A DNA stretch of 64,000 nucleotides from Rallus limicola (taxonomy: Eukaryota > Chordata > Aves > Gruiformes > Rallidae), in the NCBI GenBank assembly GCA_022605955.1, contig JAKCOZ010000015.1:3725287-3789286 (forward strand), read 5' to 3'. Each line of letters begins with the position of its first letter. Position 1 is the stretch's first letter. A program made the translations under genes and the position numbers. Positions 32,340 to 45,592 of the stretch are shown here, piece by piece. The notes beneath the pieces were generated by a model. The model made no database searches, had not been told where the DNA came from, and saw nothing but the letters and a program-made list of their open reading frames with translations.

Positions 32340-33430
32340 TCTCCCTGACACCCACTCCACACTTTAGTGCTTACACTGCACACCCTGTACCTCCAGAGGG
32401 ACTTCTCCCTCCCCAGCTTCCTGCCCACCCACTCATCCCCAACACCGCTTGTGCTTTACCGGTGCCAGGGCACTTCATGGTTATTCAGCTGTGCAAATGC
32501 ACTCACAGACCCCGTTCCTGAGCTGCAGGGTAGCTCCAGGCCCTTGGCCCAGTTTTGGCCCTGTTCTGTGAGGGCCTAGTGGCCAAGTGGGCTTCTCCTC
32601 CCACCTCAGTTGAAGGGCAGCTTACCTGAGAGCCCTCGCACCAGGAGGGGAACAGCTCGTCCGAGAGGGGGATAGAGAACCCTGGAACTGCGAGTGGAAC
32701 AGCTCTTCAGAAAGGGGAAGCGAGGCCCAGCACCCAGAGGGGAAAAGATTCTCAGACATAACAAGAAAGTCCCAGGACTCTGAGGGGAACAGCCACTCAG
32801 AGATGGAAAGCCCTGAGAGGAACAGTCCCTTAAAAGGGGTCAGCCATGAAGGGAAAGGCCCTGGAAAGAGGGAGAGGCCCAAGGCTGTATGTGCAGCACT
32901 TTCTTGGAGGAGGGCTTTAAGGAGAGTAGGCCTTGGGCCTGTGAGAGAGAGCAGCTACACAGGAACTACCTGAGGAAAGGACAGAGGAGCGTGGAGGTAC
33001 CTGTCATAGAAGAGGAGATGGTCAAGCTTGCTGGGGCAGTCCTGGGAGGAAGCCCAGCCAGGGCAGAGGGAGTGGGGAAACACAGGCAGCACAGCCAGAG
33101 GTGGGCTTGAGGGGGAGAGTCCTGGTTCTTCTATGGGCTGGAGGAGTGGAGAGGGAGTAGGCCCTCGCTGGGAAGTTGGGGTCAGGGTCCTTGAAGGGAC
33201 AAGGGGCAGTAGTCTCCCTGAGGGAAGAAACCATCCCAGCCCACCCCTCAGGAGGGTTAGCTGGAAACGGAAGCATAATCACATTAGACTGGCCATTAGA
33301 GAGGTCAGTTGCTCTGTGAACCCTGCTCTGTCCAAGAGTGTTCCTGTAGCGCAAATGGCCAAGGCCATGCTCTGTTTTGTACTGCTGGAGGATTTGACTC
33401 TAAACCTGACTTTGTACAGCAGGTAGAAGG
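32340..33430. other. GC-rich intergenic block of unknown origin
   Basis: This block stands out from AT-rich neighbours. It includes a degenerate 45-bp periodicity (32640-32870) and purine-rich stretches at 32880-33220. I recognise neither an exon nor a repeat family. An old, unclassified retroelement or a decayed minisatellite is possible. Confidence 0.4.
32640..32870 (-). repeat. Degenerate 45-bp repeat
   Basis: Minus-strand translation of 32882-32622 shows a recurring LF-S pattern at 15-residue steps (LFPSESWDFLVMSEN, LFPSGCWASLPLSEE, LFHSQFQGSLSPSRT), with one 11-residue step. That equals a 45-bp tandem repeat that has diverged. The 86-codon frame itself matches no family I know and is probably a by-product. 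Confidence 0.5.
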
Positions 33431-33744
33431 TCAAGGGAGGCCTTGTCATATACAGGAGCTCAGGGCCGATACCTGTTTATGAGCAGTGCTTGTGTTTGCA
33501 ATGCAGGGCCGTGAGAAATACCAGCGCTCTGCTCCTGAGAAAGCTGTTCTGGAGGTCAGCAGATGGGAAATGCTATGACCAGAGGAAAGTGAATGAGGTA
33601 GGCTGTGGTCAGCAGGACGCTGATCACTATGAGCAAAATGATCTTTAGGGTTACAGTAGTGTCTCTTAGGGATGCTGCACTGAGACAGTGAAGTAGTTCT
33701 GGGCTTGTTCAAGTGTGATTAAGATCAACATCTTGTGAAAACAT
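33431..33744. other. Intergenic stretch, nothing recognised
   Basis: No gene or repeat seen. Confidence 0.5.
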
Positions 33745-33885
33745 TGGTTTTGTGGTTAAGGCATTGGACAGTGGTTCAGCAGCTGAGGCTGCAATCCCTT
33801 CTCCCTGATTGGTAATCCAGACAAACTGGAGCAAGGCTGAAAATTTCTCTGTGTCTTACTTGCCTGTCTGCAAAAATTTTACCAT
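33745..33885 (+). mobile_element. Probable MIR fossil
   Basis: TTTTGTGGTTAAGGCATTGG followed by GATTGGTAATCCAGAC and TTTCTCTGTGTCTTACTTGC follows the order of MIR or a related CORE-SINE, from the tRNA-like head to the core. Confidence 0.5.
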
Positions 33886-36800
33886 GCCAGTTAAATCAGG
33901 GATGTCTCTTCTTGTGTAGAATGTACAGCATCTAGTGTGCTGATGGTCTGCCATTCTGACTGGGCTTCCAAGGGGGATAAAAAATTTTGAGAATAAGTAA
34001 CTTGCTCAAACAAGGCTTTATAAATGATGATGTTATTTAACTGTAAATGTTTATTATGTAAGAGATGAAGGGGAGAAAAATGGGAAAATATTCATATGTA
34101 GAAATTCTTTAAATTGAAAGATTCCCAAAACCTTGTTCTAGGGAGCAGTAGATATTTAAAGGGCACTGTTGAGTAATATTAAAAATAGTTTCAGTACTCG
34201 TTGCTTGTAGAAGTCTCTCACGACCCTGCAAATGATTTCTCTCTGTACTGATTTTGTCCTCTTCCCATTCACTGAGCAATGATTATTTCCCATGCTTTTA
34301 AATGAAGCTGAAATTAGCTTGGTTATTTTTGTTTAACAACAACAACCTCAATGCATGTTGTGCTTTTTATCCTGCAAAAAGAGCTTTGTTTGTTCCCTGG
34401 CATTGGAGATGATGTCAGCAAAGCTCCCGGAAGAGCAACTGCTGTTAGCTAATTGCTGGCTGCTTCACAACCAGCAAAGGCAGGAATGAGATGAAGGTGC
34501 ATTTGTAGGCCCTGCAGAATGCAGTGTGTGCTTACATTCAGTGGTGTGACTTTCTTCAGCACACGAAGCAGGCAGGAAGTAGTTGATAACCCCCATTTGT
34601 TAGTGTTCAGAATGGGAGTTATGCTTCTGTGCAGTGACAATAGAAGTTGCATGTAGAACTCCTGCTTTTTGTGTTTAGGGGTGCAACTTTTGAGATTGAG
34701 ATATCTGAAAGGATAAGCCCATTGACACAATCTGGCAGGAGTTTGCACATGAGGCTCATTTTTGTCACTTCACATAGGAGCAAGGAAGTATATTTTTGTT
34801 TGCTTTGTTGCAAGCATCATTCATCCATCTAGGACGTTATCAATCTAACACATGCATCCTGTTCCCACTAAAATCAGTGAGACAAGACCCTGAAATGAGG
34901 GCAGGAGATGAACACTGTGAAGATAGAAGAAAATGTCGTCCTTAATTCCTGCTGGCAGCAGTTCATTGTGTCATGCAGAGTGCTAAGGTCTAATTGCATA
35001 GAGATGGCCAGCCCTCACACAGGAGTTTATCTCTTTTGGCAGACTAGTAACTAGGAGAATGGTGACTCCTCAACCCTGCAGTCTCATGAGCCAAAGGGTT
35101 AATTTTTATGCCTGCTGTGGTTTCTCAGACTTTCTCCTTTGATAGAATCCGCATTCAGATTCTCCAGCAGTGAAGAAGAGGGCAGGTTTTTCCCTTCCAG
35201 GCTTTCATTATGTTGCAGTTTTCATGATTTTCCAGGGCTGCTGGGTTCATGAAAATTAATGCAATTCTGCCAGACTGTTTCCTTCGCTTCTGATGTGCCC
35301 TGATGCATTATGAAACCATTCAAGGGACTGAAATTTCCCTTCCACTGAGTTCAAACCAACAGGGTTTGATTCATGCTGTTTCCGGAGACTTCTTTATGAC
35401 TCCAGTATCGTTCTAAGTAGCCCAATGGAATAAACTGGAGCAGTCCTCTATGCTTGGGACCTTTCCATCCAAAGCTTCTTCCCATTTGATGGTACCAGCT
35501 CACTTTGCTGGGAGGTGTTACATCTACATATCAGGCAGATTTTGCAGATAGGTCTGTTCTGTAGAATTTCAAAAACACCTGTTGCCCCTTCTTTTAAATC
35601 ATAGGCAAGGAGGGGGGGGGGAAACAACAATGGACTGGGAATATTTAGCAGATTGGAATTTTCAAAGGCAACCAGAGACTGATGCAGTTGGTGTAATGAT
35701 AACTGAATACTTTCTTCTCTGATGCATACTTTTCAGTTCTCCATTGATGGCATCTGAGCTGATGGTAAGCTCAATTTTAGCTGGGGGAATTTCCACTGCA
35801 GGCTTGGGTTTACTCTAGTGCTTTATTGATTGCTACAAAGTAGTTCTGTATTTCAGAGAAAATCTTCTGTCAGGTGCTCATGGTTTGGATTTCTTGATTA
35901 TGTCATGCCTCATGGTAGGAAAAGTAAACCTTGAAAAAGAGAAAGGTTGCTTTTGAATGTGAAGGGACATGAAAAATCAGGACTGATCTTGATCATCAGT
36001 ACCACAGAGGAATAAAGGTTTTGCTAAGAGCTGTCAAATAAACCCATGTGAGGAGATATTAATGAAAAACCTAAGACTGATTGGGAGCTATAAGCTATGT
36101 TCAAATTGACCCAATATGTATATATTGGCATCCCATGGTGGTCCATCCTGGGAGGTCAAATGAACATGATGATATTTTATTTTTATATTTTGTGAATAAA
36201 TAGGCTCCATCCAGAATCTTTTCCCAGCTTTTTGACAGTGATATACAGGTGTAACCAGGCCATCTTCAACCAGATGGCAGTCAGAATGGGGGCACAATGG
36301 AAGCTTTTCACAGGAGGCTCCCATCTTTAATGAATAAAGAGATGGGATAAAGCCACGCTGTGCTTCTATGCCTGCACTGCTTTTGCTATGTATGCTGTGT
36401 AAATATGCCTATAGCTGAAGGATGTCAGTTTGTGCTGCAATCACATTCTTGATTGCACTGTAGACATACCTGCAGAGAGAACCTGGCTCAGGAGAGTCCC
36501 AACCCCAGCACTCACATGGCAACATCAGGTGGAGAAAGGGCTCTTCCAAGGAGCTCTCCCCTGCCTCACTTTTCTGCATTACTGGATCTCTATCTAGTGG
36601 ATCAGTAACCTGCAAAAAATGTCCAAGGGGCAACTTACCTCCTTTCTCTTTTCCTATTCTCTCCTAACTGTTTGCTGAAAGGACAGATAGAAATTCCAGT
36701 GAGGATCTACTTACAAACACATAGATAAAGATTAAAGTGGATAAGGAACCTCTTCTGGGTCTCTGTTCATTTCTTAGTGGTTTCCTCAAGCCCCAGAACA

Positions 36801-37553
36801 TTCTTGTGATTTTTCAAGAATGTAAATGAGCCAATTCCCATCTCCTCAAGTATTTCAAAGTGGGATTCAGGCAAGTACCACCTATTCCAATGATTATATG
36901 CTTATTTTGTGCTGTGATCCCCTTGTCATTCCACTGGGACACCTCATACTGTTTAGCAGTGTGTGAATAGCAGGGTGCTTGTGACATGCTGACATCTACT
37001 TACACCTTGCAGCTGAAAATCCTGGTTCTACAGAGAAAATTGTTGTAATTTCAGGTACAAATGCATGAAAATTCTTGGTGTCAGTACTGTTCTGTCTTTA
37101 AAATGGTGCCACATGCTTTTTCTGGAGAAGTGGGTAAAACTGTGTTAAGTAGGAAGTTGGAGGGGTTATTTGGTGGTTGAGTAAGTGCACACCACAAAAT
37201 AAAGCATCTAGAACATCAGCTGCATGCACAAATAAAAGTATCTCAGTCTAGCTGACAGAAAATGAATGGTTAGCTAAAACTGCAGCTGTAATGGATAGCC
37301 TCAGCATCTCCTCTGTCCTGGGACTTGGAGACAGTGACACAATGGGCTGCTGTAATGATGAGCTATGCCTCCATCAGCTGCTTTGATGACTCCACTGGAG
37401 GACACTGCCTACAGTGGGGCATCAGCCTGCTGTTAGACTGCAGCCTGAGCACCAGTAAGTTGCATTTGCCTGTTGTCCTGACCCAGCAATGTTAGAACAT
37501 CTTGACAGCAAAGTCTGAACTTGAAAAGAAAAGCCCTTCAGCAACCAGGCTTG
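33886..37553. other. Intergenic stretch, nothing recognised
   Basis: About 3.7 kb of unique-looking sequence without an exon-like frame. A short G-run lies at 35610-35620. Confidence 0.5.
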
Positions 37554-37764
37554 CTTCCTTCCTTCCTTTCCTTCCTTCCTTCCTTCCTTCCTTCCTTCCT
37601 TCCTTCCTTCCTTCCTTCCTTCCTTCCTTCCTTCCTTCCTTCCTTCCTTCCTTCCTTCCTTCCTTCCTTCCTTCCTTCCTTCCTTCCTTCCTTCCTTCCT
37701 TCCTTCCTTCCTCCCTCCCTCCCTCCCTCCCTCCCTCCCTTCTTTCCTTCTTTCCTTCCTTCCT
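37554..37764. repeat. (TTCC)n / (CTCC)n microsatellite
   Basis: About 210 bp of pure pyrimidine on the plus strand: TTCC units to about 37710, then about eight CTCC units (37711-37740), then TTCC with TTTCC variants. The open frames across it (LPSFLPSF...) are artefacts. Long mirror-symmetric pyrimidine tracts can form triplex DNA. Confidence 0.98.
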
Positions 37765-40344
37765 ATTCCTGCATTTTCATTTCTTCACAAGTCTGACTGC
37801 TGCATATATTTTACTTTCTTCGTGGCTTGAAAGGATCAATAGGAAATCATCACAGAAGTGGTGTAAGGACTCACTCATTTACAAAGTCTTTTCTTTTTTG
37901 ATATTGTTAATTGGATTGCTCACAGCCAGTGGGCTTTTGATCTACTTAGCTGCCCCCATAGCAGGGGAATAGAGAGGAAAGGAGAGAGTATTTTAAATGC
38001 TATAAATCACACAGAGATGCAGAATGGTTTATAATGATCAATAAACCAAACAATTATCCTGTCATTACCCAATACACTGCCATGATGGCTTCAAGCACTG
38101 GCAAGGAAAATATAAATAATAATATGCATAAAAAGGAAAAAAAAACCCAGAAGCATCATTGGTGATGGTAAAATTCCCAGCCCTGTAAAATGGGGCTCCC
38201 ATCTTAGAGCACCTCTGAGGTACCAGTCAGGACCCACTGCAATTATTTAATACTAGTTTTACTTAGGCTTTAGCAACATCTTTAGATATTTAGCTGAGAC
38301 CAGGGCTCTGAGCACAGTCATCACTGAGCAGAGTGAGAGTCAATCCCTGCTATGGAATTTTTCAACTTAAGCAGAAGCAACAACAGCCAGTATTCTTCAC
38401 TATGGGAGGCACTGGTGATTGAGGACTACAGTTAGCTTCTGCTTCCAACAATGCACAAGCTCAGGCCAAGATCTTCCTCTCTTTGGGCTCAGGAAAGAGA
38501 CTCCATTTGTGCCTGTTGGACTCAAAGTGTCTTTCCCAACTTTGAATTGGTGGCAAAACTTTTACTGGTTTCAAATAGAGCACATTTAATTAATAATTTT
38601 ATAGTCACTGCTTGAACAACCACACCCAAAATAGACATGAAAGAGCTTTTTTAATAGAAACATCACTGAAAACAAGGCCATTGCTAAATCATGATGCTGT
38701 CCCAAGGCATGCTTTCCCTTTCCCCAGTCCCCAGAAGTTTAATGGGCCATGAGGTGGAGTTATAACCAATATCCACAGCACCAGTCCCTTTGCCTGCAAC
38801 CAGAAAGAAGCTATACCAATGACTATATCATCCCATCCTCCAGCACCAAGAGGGATTCCATCTCTACAAATCCACTGCCAATGGCCCTGGACCACCTAGA
38901 TAACGTGCACCTACCATGTTGGCAAACAAGCAAGATGCATCCTTCTACTAAAACATTCACCCCCACTGGACACCTCTCGTGGTAAAATAGATACTTTTTC
39001 TACCAACAAAGAACCTGCATGCATCCTGAATGTTCCCCTGGTTTCTGTGGAAATCTGCCAGCCCAGCAGTGGGTCTGGGAGACCAGCAGGGAAAAAGTTA
39101 ATGCAATTGAATGCAGAGAAGAAAAAGCATTGTACTTTTCAGTGGTATTTTTCTGTTTCATTTTTTTTTTTAAATGCAAGCCCTTAAAACGATATATTTA
39201 TAACAGCTGGAGGAGTTTTATAGCTCTGTAAAATGCAGAGTTTTACAGACTTATAACCTGTTGTGTAAGGGGTGTGGGGGGATGTTGCTATGGAACAAAA
39301 ATAATGATGTCACATTATTAGTACTTCTGCCTTCAATGTACCTGGCTGCTGGAAAATTACAGTGTTTGCAATAGACATTACAAAGATAAACACCCAAAAT
39401 TTGGAACAAGAGCCACATGGTAACTTGTTAAAAAATTAAACCCACTCACAGGAACCTTTTCTTTGTTCTTGCATCTCCTGTGGTAGAGGAATAGAAATGG
39501 CTTGATGCTCGTGATCAGCGTTGGCACAGGATGTGTTCCAGGCTTTGCCTTTCTCCTGGTGCAGCCCATCTTTAGGAAGTAGGTGGGCCTAATCTCCTTG
39601 AATCCTCTGTGCAGACGTGGCTCCTTGGTTCTGTATAGTCTTCAACAAATACATCTTACTTGAGCTCTGCCACCTCTTCCTGTCAGAGGAGAGGGATCTG
39701 GAAGAGAGTCTCTGGGAAACAGGAAAGGAATGAGAATAGAATATTTGGGTGATGCCATCGGCCTCGGATTAACCCCACAGAGGGACTTTCTCTGTAGTTA
39801 CTGGTAGCTTTACTTGAACACTTCCTGAACATCCTGGTTGGGCTCAGGGCTCATGCTCTGCACAGATGTAATTGCATCTCCCCTCAGCAGCAGCAAGTGA
39901 GGGCTGGAATGCACAAGGCATTTGAAATTCCTAAATAATGCCATTACATCCCTATATGAGCTGACTTTCACAGAGCTGGCTGCAGCATTGCTGCACTGCC
40001 CTCTCAAGTACATCTGCATCAAGGGGATCTCCTTTAGCAGGGCACAAGCTCTACACAAGTACACAGGGACAATCTGCTGCTGAAGTGATCCTGCTTCTGC
40101 AATACAATGCTATGCTTCAACTACTGCACCTGTGACAGGTTCCAGGAGAGCATATTGGCTGTGCTCAGTGCATGTGGCTGTCCTGGACCCAGGCTAGACA
40201 GTTTACAAACAGTAGAGATATTCTGCATCTAATACTACAGTTTCTCTGCAATTCAGAGAAACATTTCATGGCTCATGTAGAGTTGTCAACAATAAGTGGA
40301 AACCTAAGTGCCCAACAGCTTACACTTTACATAGAAAGCAAGGG
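37765..40344. other. Intergenic stretch with possible conserved element
   Basis: No gene. The segment 39165-39345 combines ATATATTTATAA, GTTGCTATGGAAC and ATGATGTCACATTATT in otherwise unique sequence, which looks like a regulatory element but is unproven. Confidence 0.35.
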
Positions 40345-40475
40345 CAAAGGAATGATTATTCATCCTCAATTTGCAGATGAGTAGCTGGTGCATGCTGAAA
40401 CTGAATGCCTTGTCTAAGATTATGCAGGAAATCTGTGAATGAGCTGAGAACCAAACTCAGACCTTCATTGTCCCA
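40345..40475 (-). mobile_element. MIR fossil
   Basis: ATTATTCATCCTCAATTTGC AGATGAG, CTGAAACTGAATGCCTTGTC and GAGCTGAGAACCAAACTCAG keep the reversed MIR order. Confidence 0.6.
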
Positions 40476-40884
40476 GTTTAGTATTGTCTTTCCTCTATTT
40501 GCTGCTTGCAGTTTGTCACTTTGCTTTCTTGATACAGCTACCTAGTTCTAGCTTCAAAGCTGTCAGTGATTGAGATCCTTCCTACATTTTAAGATGTAAT
40601 TTGGAAAGGGCAGAGTGCAAGGTGGAAGTTCAACAGCACAGCTCTCTTGGCCATACACCACCCATTCTCTCACAGAGGGATAACCACTGCCTGCTGAAAT
40701 CCATGGACATCTGTTGGTTTCATCAGGGGCTTGCAGCCTTTATTGGGCTGGCTGAGGTGCTTAAGCCAGAGTACATCAGTGTAGGTTAGAATATGTGAGC
40801 GCTTGCATTGTTCAACATACTTCTTCTCATGACCCTTTGTTTGGCTGAACAGCTTTGCTGTTTCCTTGAACAGGAGGAGACAGA
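40476..40884. other. Intergenic stretch, nothing recognised
   Basis: No gene or repeat seen. Confidence 0.5.
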
Positions 40885-40995
40885 CTAGATAACTTGTACC
40901 AAAGTGCACATGAAGTCAGTGCTAGAGCAGAGGGTTGGATCTGGCACTCTGAAGTCCCAGGCTTGTATCTTCAGCAGCTGTTGAGCCTCCAGCCT
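40885..40995 (-). mobile_element. Probable MIR fossil
   Basis: ATAACTTGTACCAAAGTGCA, GAAGTCAGTGCTAGAGCAGA and CCCAGGCTTGTATC resemble the reversed MIR core and head. Confidence 0.4.
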
Positions 40996-43989
40996 GCTTC
41001 TCATCCTTGACTAGAGGTTCCTCTTCATTAGGGAGATTGCTCAGAGCTGGTGGTTACCCAGAGATGGAGGGACTCACAACATACAGATGTGGATGTTTGG
41101 ATCTGTTTTCTGGGGTGCTTATAACCTAAAGTTAGAGAGTATATATGTGAGTATATAGATTTTGTAGAGGAAGGGGGGGGTATTGGTTTTGTGCCCTGAG
41201 AGTCGACTAGCCACTGCTGTAGCCTGCTGGATCCTCAGCCTTCATGCCCTGTGATTTATCATTTCCTTTGGCTACCAAAGAGATGACAGTCTTTATGAAC
41301 TGTACGTGTTGGGTGACACAGGAATATGATCCATTTGACACATCACTGCATGGTTTTGCCTTTTGTGCACTGTAGGTGTGACTTGTCACACATGTTATGT
41401 GGCAGTTTTCCCAAGACACTGAGTGTGACAGCCAAGGAATACCTACCAAGATTTGGGAACTGCTTAAAGGGTAAGCAAGTCCAAGTCTGGGCCAGAAGTA
41501 TCCCCCACTGGGAGCAAGAAAGAAGAACTGAGCAAAGAGGCCTTCAAAATGAAGGAGACATTGTGAAAAGGCTGTCCCAACTGCTATATTTCATACTGGG
41601 CATCTGTAATATCATAACACGGGTTACATGTAAAGCTCTACTAGCTTTGGCACTTCAAAGCCATGAAGACACTCCCTACCAGGAATGGCAGAGGAGAAGT
41701 GCAGAGAGGAAACTGGCCACTTGTTGCAGAAGGTACTGCACCTTTGACACACAGTTTATCTGTCTGGGTTTTATCCAGTAGAGGGGAGTGTTGTATACTG
41801 ACCTGGAGATGGTATTTATTTCTCGGTGGTGTGATCATTGCCCAGTTCCCATTCTCCTTGCTTTTTGTGGCTTTTAAAAGCAATTGATAGCTTTTTGACA
41901 GAGGTCTCATCATCAGGTTACTCTGCAATTGATTTCCAAAGGAAACCTGTTGCTGATGTTTTAACTGGTGCTGTTTATGGTGCTGTATCTGAGATGGCCT
42001 TGCAAATGGGAAGGGTTTTGGCTGTGACATACTAAGAGGGCAGTATGTTATGGTTGAACTGAGGGGAATAATGCAGGATTAGCCATAGACCTGTGTGATC
42101 CCATATGGAATAGAAACCAAACCAGATCTGTAGAGGGTAATCTATTATTGGAGAGATGTCTTATAGCTAAGAAATAACGTTTCTGTATTCATTCTTATAG
42201 CTGTGAATACCTGGGAATGCTGTGAATATTTCTGTTTGTGTACTTAGATCCACACTTTGGTTTTGGTCAGGTGGCTCATTTCTTCTTTCTAGTCCTAAAC
42301 TTGTATATTGTTGCTGTGTACTCCTAAATGGATGTCACACTTCACAACAGAGCAAGCTTCTATCAGTTCCAGGTAAAGTCCTTCTGGAATGCATTTGTTT
42401 CTGAAAAACTTATTTCTTAAAATCTGTGGAAGTATTGCAGTCTAATAGCAAGGGTGTAACTGTTGTTATTCCTGAGGATCACTACTAACTCTCTATAGTA
42501 GCTTGAAAACTCAGGAAAAGTAAAGGCTCTCAGATACCCTACTATAAAGTGGAGGAACTGGAGACCATTTGCCATCACCAGGCAAAAGATAAATGTACCA
42601 TGACTTGTGCTCCAGAGAAGTCAGCAAGAATTACATAGACCCTTGGATCTTCCATATGAATTGAGTCAAATTGACTAAGGAAAGTTATACATTTGAATCT
42701 AACAGCACAGCTTCCTCCATGTGATTGAATTTCAGGTCACTAGCTCTGTGGAAATGCCCCCAAACATGACCTAATCAAATATACTTTTCCTTGTCCAATT
42801 TTTTGTCTTTCTCACCATCTTCCTGGGCTCAAAAGAAGACAGGATCAAATTAAATTGCACTTTGTGTAAATATTGACTAAATTCACAGGGATAGAATCTG
42901 TTTTGGTTTGGCAAGGTAAATCAGAACAAACTCATCTGCAGTAAAAGGAGTCAGAATAAATCATGCCTTTGGAGTCAAGTGCAAATGGAACCATCACAGA
43001 GATGATGTTCTAGCAGCAGCCAATGAAAGCAGGATAATAATGACCAGTAACAAGCCTGTTTTGGACACCTGGAGAAGAGTCATGATATCAACCTCCTTGG
43101 TTTCATTCACATTCCTAGAAGAAATAGAAGAACGGTAAAATGAGCTTAGCACAAGTGAAACAGAGTTGGAGAATCCCTCTTCTCAATGAGAGTCATGAGT
43201 TATTCCTTGCAATTCAATTAAGAAGTCTTTCAATTAAGTCTGTTGGAGGTGAACTTGATTCCTACCCAGGCTCAGGCAGATAGCTACCTTCATGTGATCG
43301 TGGCCATGCCAGTGTATCTCCCTGTACCATGGCTTGTCCAGATACAAAATGTGGATGACACTGCCCAAATGAGAAGGGCATGGAACAGCCCTTCAGTGTG
43401 TCTAAGGCACCAAAAGAGATGTAAGAAAAGGACAGAGTAAGACTCTCCATACGTTCACAGGTCTATTGAAGTGAATGGCCATGGAGGATGCCGAATAGGG
43501 GCTTTAGGGGGCAACACTTTTTGGCAGGTTGTAATCCTAAGAGAGGCTGGTTTTTGCCTGATAATTACTTGGACCTATCCCTGAGGCTTTGTCACAAGAT
43601 GAAATGTTCCTTTATAATACACAGCTGGAAATACTTTATCCCCTTATAGATTTCTTCTATTGCCTGATATTTCCTACAGCATCATGCACTATACTGTATA
43701 GTAAATCTCTCCTCCATCAGACAGACAGATACAAAACAGAAAGTGATTTATTATTCTGTCCCATTATGCCTGTTTTCATAGAAACTAATTATTCTGCATT
43801 GTTGTATTAGATACTTTAAGAAAGATTACATTTTCTTACTTTTGGCTGATAAAAAAAATTAAATCCATCAGTTTTCCTAAACACATTAGAGTAAAGACAG
43901 AATTTCTGGTTCTAATTATTAATCAGTCGGATTTGAGGACACAGAATATTTGACTTAAGCTCAATATATGCACGAACAATGTCCCAATA
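40996..43989. other. Intergenic stretch, nothing recognised
   Basis: The longest frames are 41326-41781 plus (151 codons) and 41641-42030 minus (129 codons). They overlap each other and match no known family, so I do not call them genes. Confidence 0.5.
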
Positions 43990-44190
43990 TCACATTTTGT
44001 ATTGAAACAATTTTTCACTTTATTAAAAGTCTTTAGGAGAGGAACCCAAGCTGCAGTTCCCGCTCAAGGTCGTGGGAGCTTAACGCAGCCTCGTGGTGTA
44101 ACAAAGCTTAAACGTTATCTTCAACTCTACAGGCACTACAGGCATCTTCTTCCCTCCCCTCCAAGCCCCTCATTTACCTTAGTGTTGTAG
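43990..44190 (-). other. mRNA-3'-end-like or LTR-like fragment
   Basis: The minus strand shows several CpG (GTTACACCACGAGGCTGCGT, then CCCACGACC and GAGCGGGAAC) followed by an AATAAA signal at 44024-44019. CpG in an otherwise CpG-poor region plus a polyadenylation signal suggests a retroposed 3' end or an LTR R/U5 piece. No boundaries or coding part are identifiable. Confidence 0.3.
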
Positions 44191-44468
44191 GGATGAGATA
44201 AGGGAGAGAAAAGCTATCCACCATGCCTGAAGCCTGGGTGGGAATTCTTCTGTAGAAGGAAGAGAGACCAGGGGCTTTGGGTAGAGTTTAGGTGGGTCCT
44301 GGAAATTTGGATAGAACATTTCCTGATGATTTTTATAGGCTTGTTTCTGGACTTCAGGCAGGATTTGGCAAGCAGCATGTTTGTCCTCATACCCGAGCAT
44401 CTAAATCATCATACTGCATGCACAGGAACAGGCAAAGGGAACTGCTGTGACTGGTTGGAGCTGCGACT

Positions 44469-44680
44469 GGTTGGATCTTAGGAAGAGATTCTGTGCTGGG
44501 AGAGGGGGCTCAGGCACTGGCACAGGCTCCCCAGGGAAGTGCTCTCAGCACCCAGCTCGGCTGAGGTCAAGAAGCGTCTGGACCAGGCACTCAGTCCCAC
44601 ACTCCGATTTGGCTGGGCCTGTGTGGAACCAGGAGTTGGACTTGATCATCCCTATGGGTCCCTTCCAACTAAGGATTCTG
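44469..44680 (+). mobile_element. CR1 LINE 3' fragment
   Basis: CAGGCACTGGCACAGGCTCC, then AAGAAGCGTCTGGACCAGGC and GGAGTTGGACTTGATCATCC to CCCTTCCAACT are a CR1 3'UTR of a different subfamily. It ends at AAGGATTCTG without an extended tail. Confidence 0.85.
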
Positions 44681-45592
44681 AGAGAGGATCTGTCCTGGCT
44701 TGCCTTTGAGGCTTAGCTTTAAACCAGTGGGTGGGCACTGTCACAAGGAGTGTCATTGCTGTAGCATTCCTGTGTGACTCCAGGATGTTTGATGGGAATT
44801 AACCCTTCTACAGGCTTGGAAGATGCCTGTTCCATGCACACCTTTTCCTGAACTTCCCCATTCAGCCACTCCACTGCAGTTAGGAAGAATCTCATCTCAA
44901 AGGTTTCATTTTCTAATCAACCACACTCCATTTGGGGACCTCACTTGTGCACACAGTTACCCTGCAGTCAGGAGCAGTGTAAGGGAGTGAGGTGATTTGC
45001 AGACACCTGCATCAAATATTTGAATAAACACATGATAATGTCACATGAAATTCCCATTTTAGTAGCAAAACTTTACTGCACAGAGACATTTTGCTGCAAA
45101 TGAGCTCTCTGTCCAACAAGTGTCAGTACAAAGATTGTGTCTTCTTTCTGAGATACCAAGAGGGCTGTAATTCCCTGTCTGCTCATGCTCAGAACCACGT
45201 TTGCTTCTCTAATAACAACTGCAAAAAAAACCACACCCACAACCCTGTGTCTGTTCAGGCTCCCCCTGCAAAAAGCCCACTGTCAACAGAAAACACAGGC
45301 CATCAAGATTAATGGCAGAGTAATGCACATAGATGTCATTTCCATTTTAATTCTAATCAGCGTTTAGCATGGCAAGTGTCACTGTGATACAGCATATGGA
45401 GGCTGACACTTTGTCACCACTACCGTGGGCAGGGGATTGTGGGTAATAGTCCAAAAGCCAGGGCCTTGCTCTGTTATTTTCTTCTGCTTAAATATCACAT
45501 TGCAGCAAATTAACTTTATTTTGTTGTCACATGCTCTTCTGTAGCTGCTTTCTTACTATTGCTGACTCTGTCAGCTTGAGAGAGTGCGTGCT
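44681..45592. other. Intergenic stretch, nothing recognised
   Basis: No gene or named repeat. Confidence 0.5.

Noticed and set aside
37502..37972. Frame encoding LPSFLPSF repeats
   Set aside because: Direct translation of the (TTCC)n microsatellite.
41326..42030. Overlapping 151- and 129-codon frames on opposite strands
   Set aside because: Neither resembles a known protein; overlapping opposite frames argue for chance.
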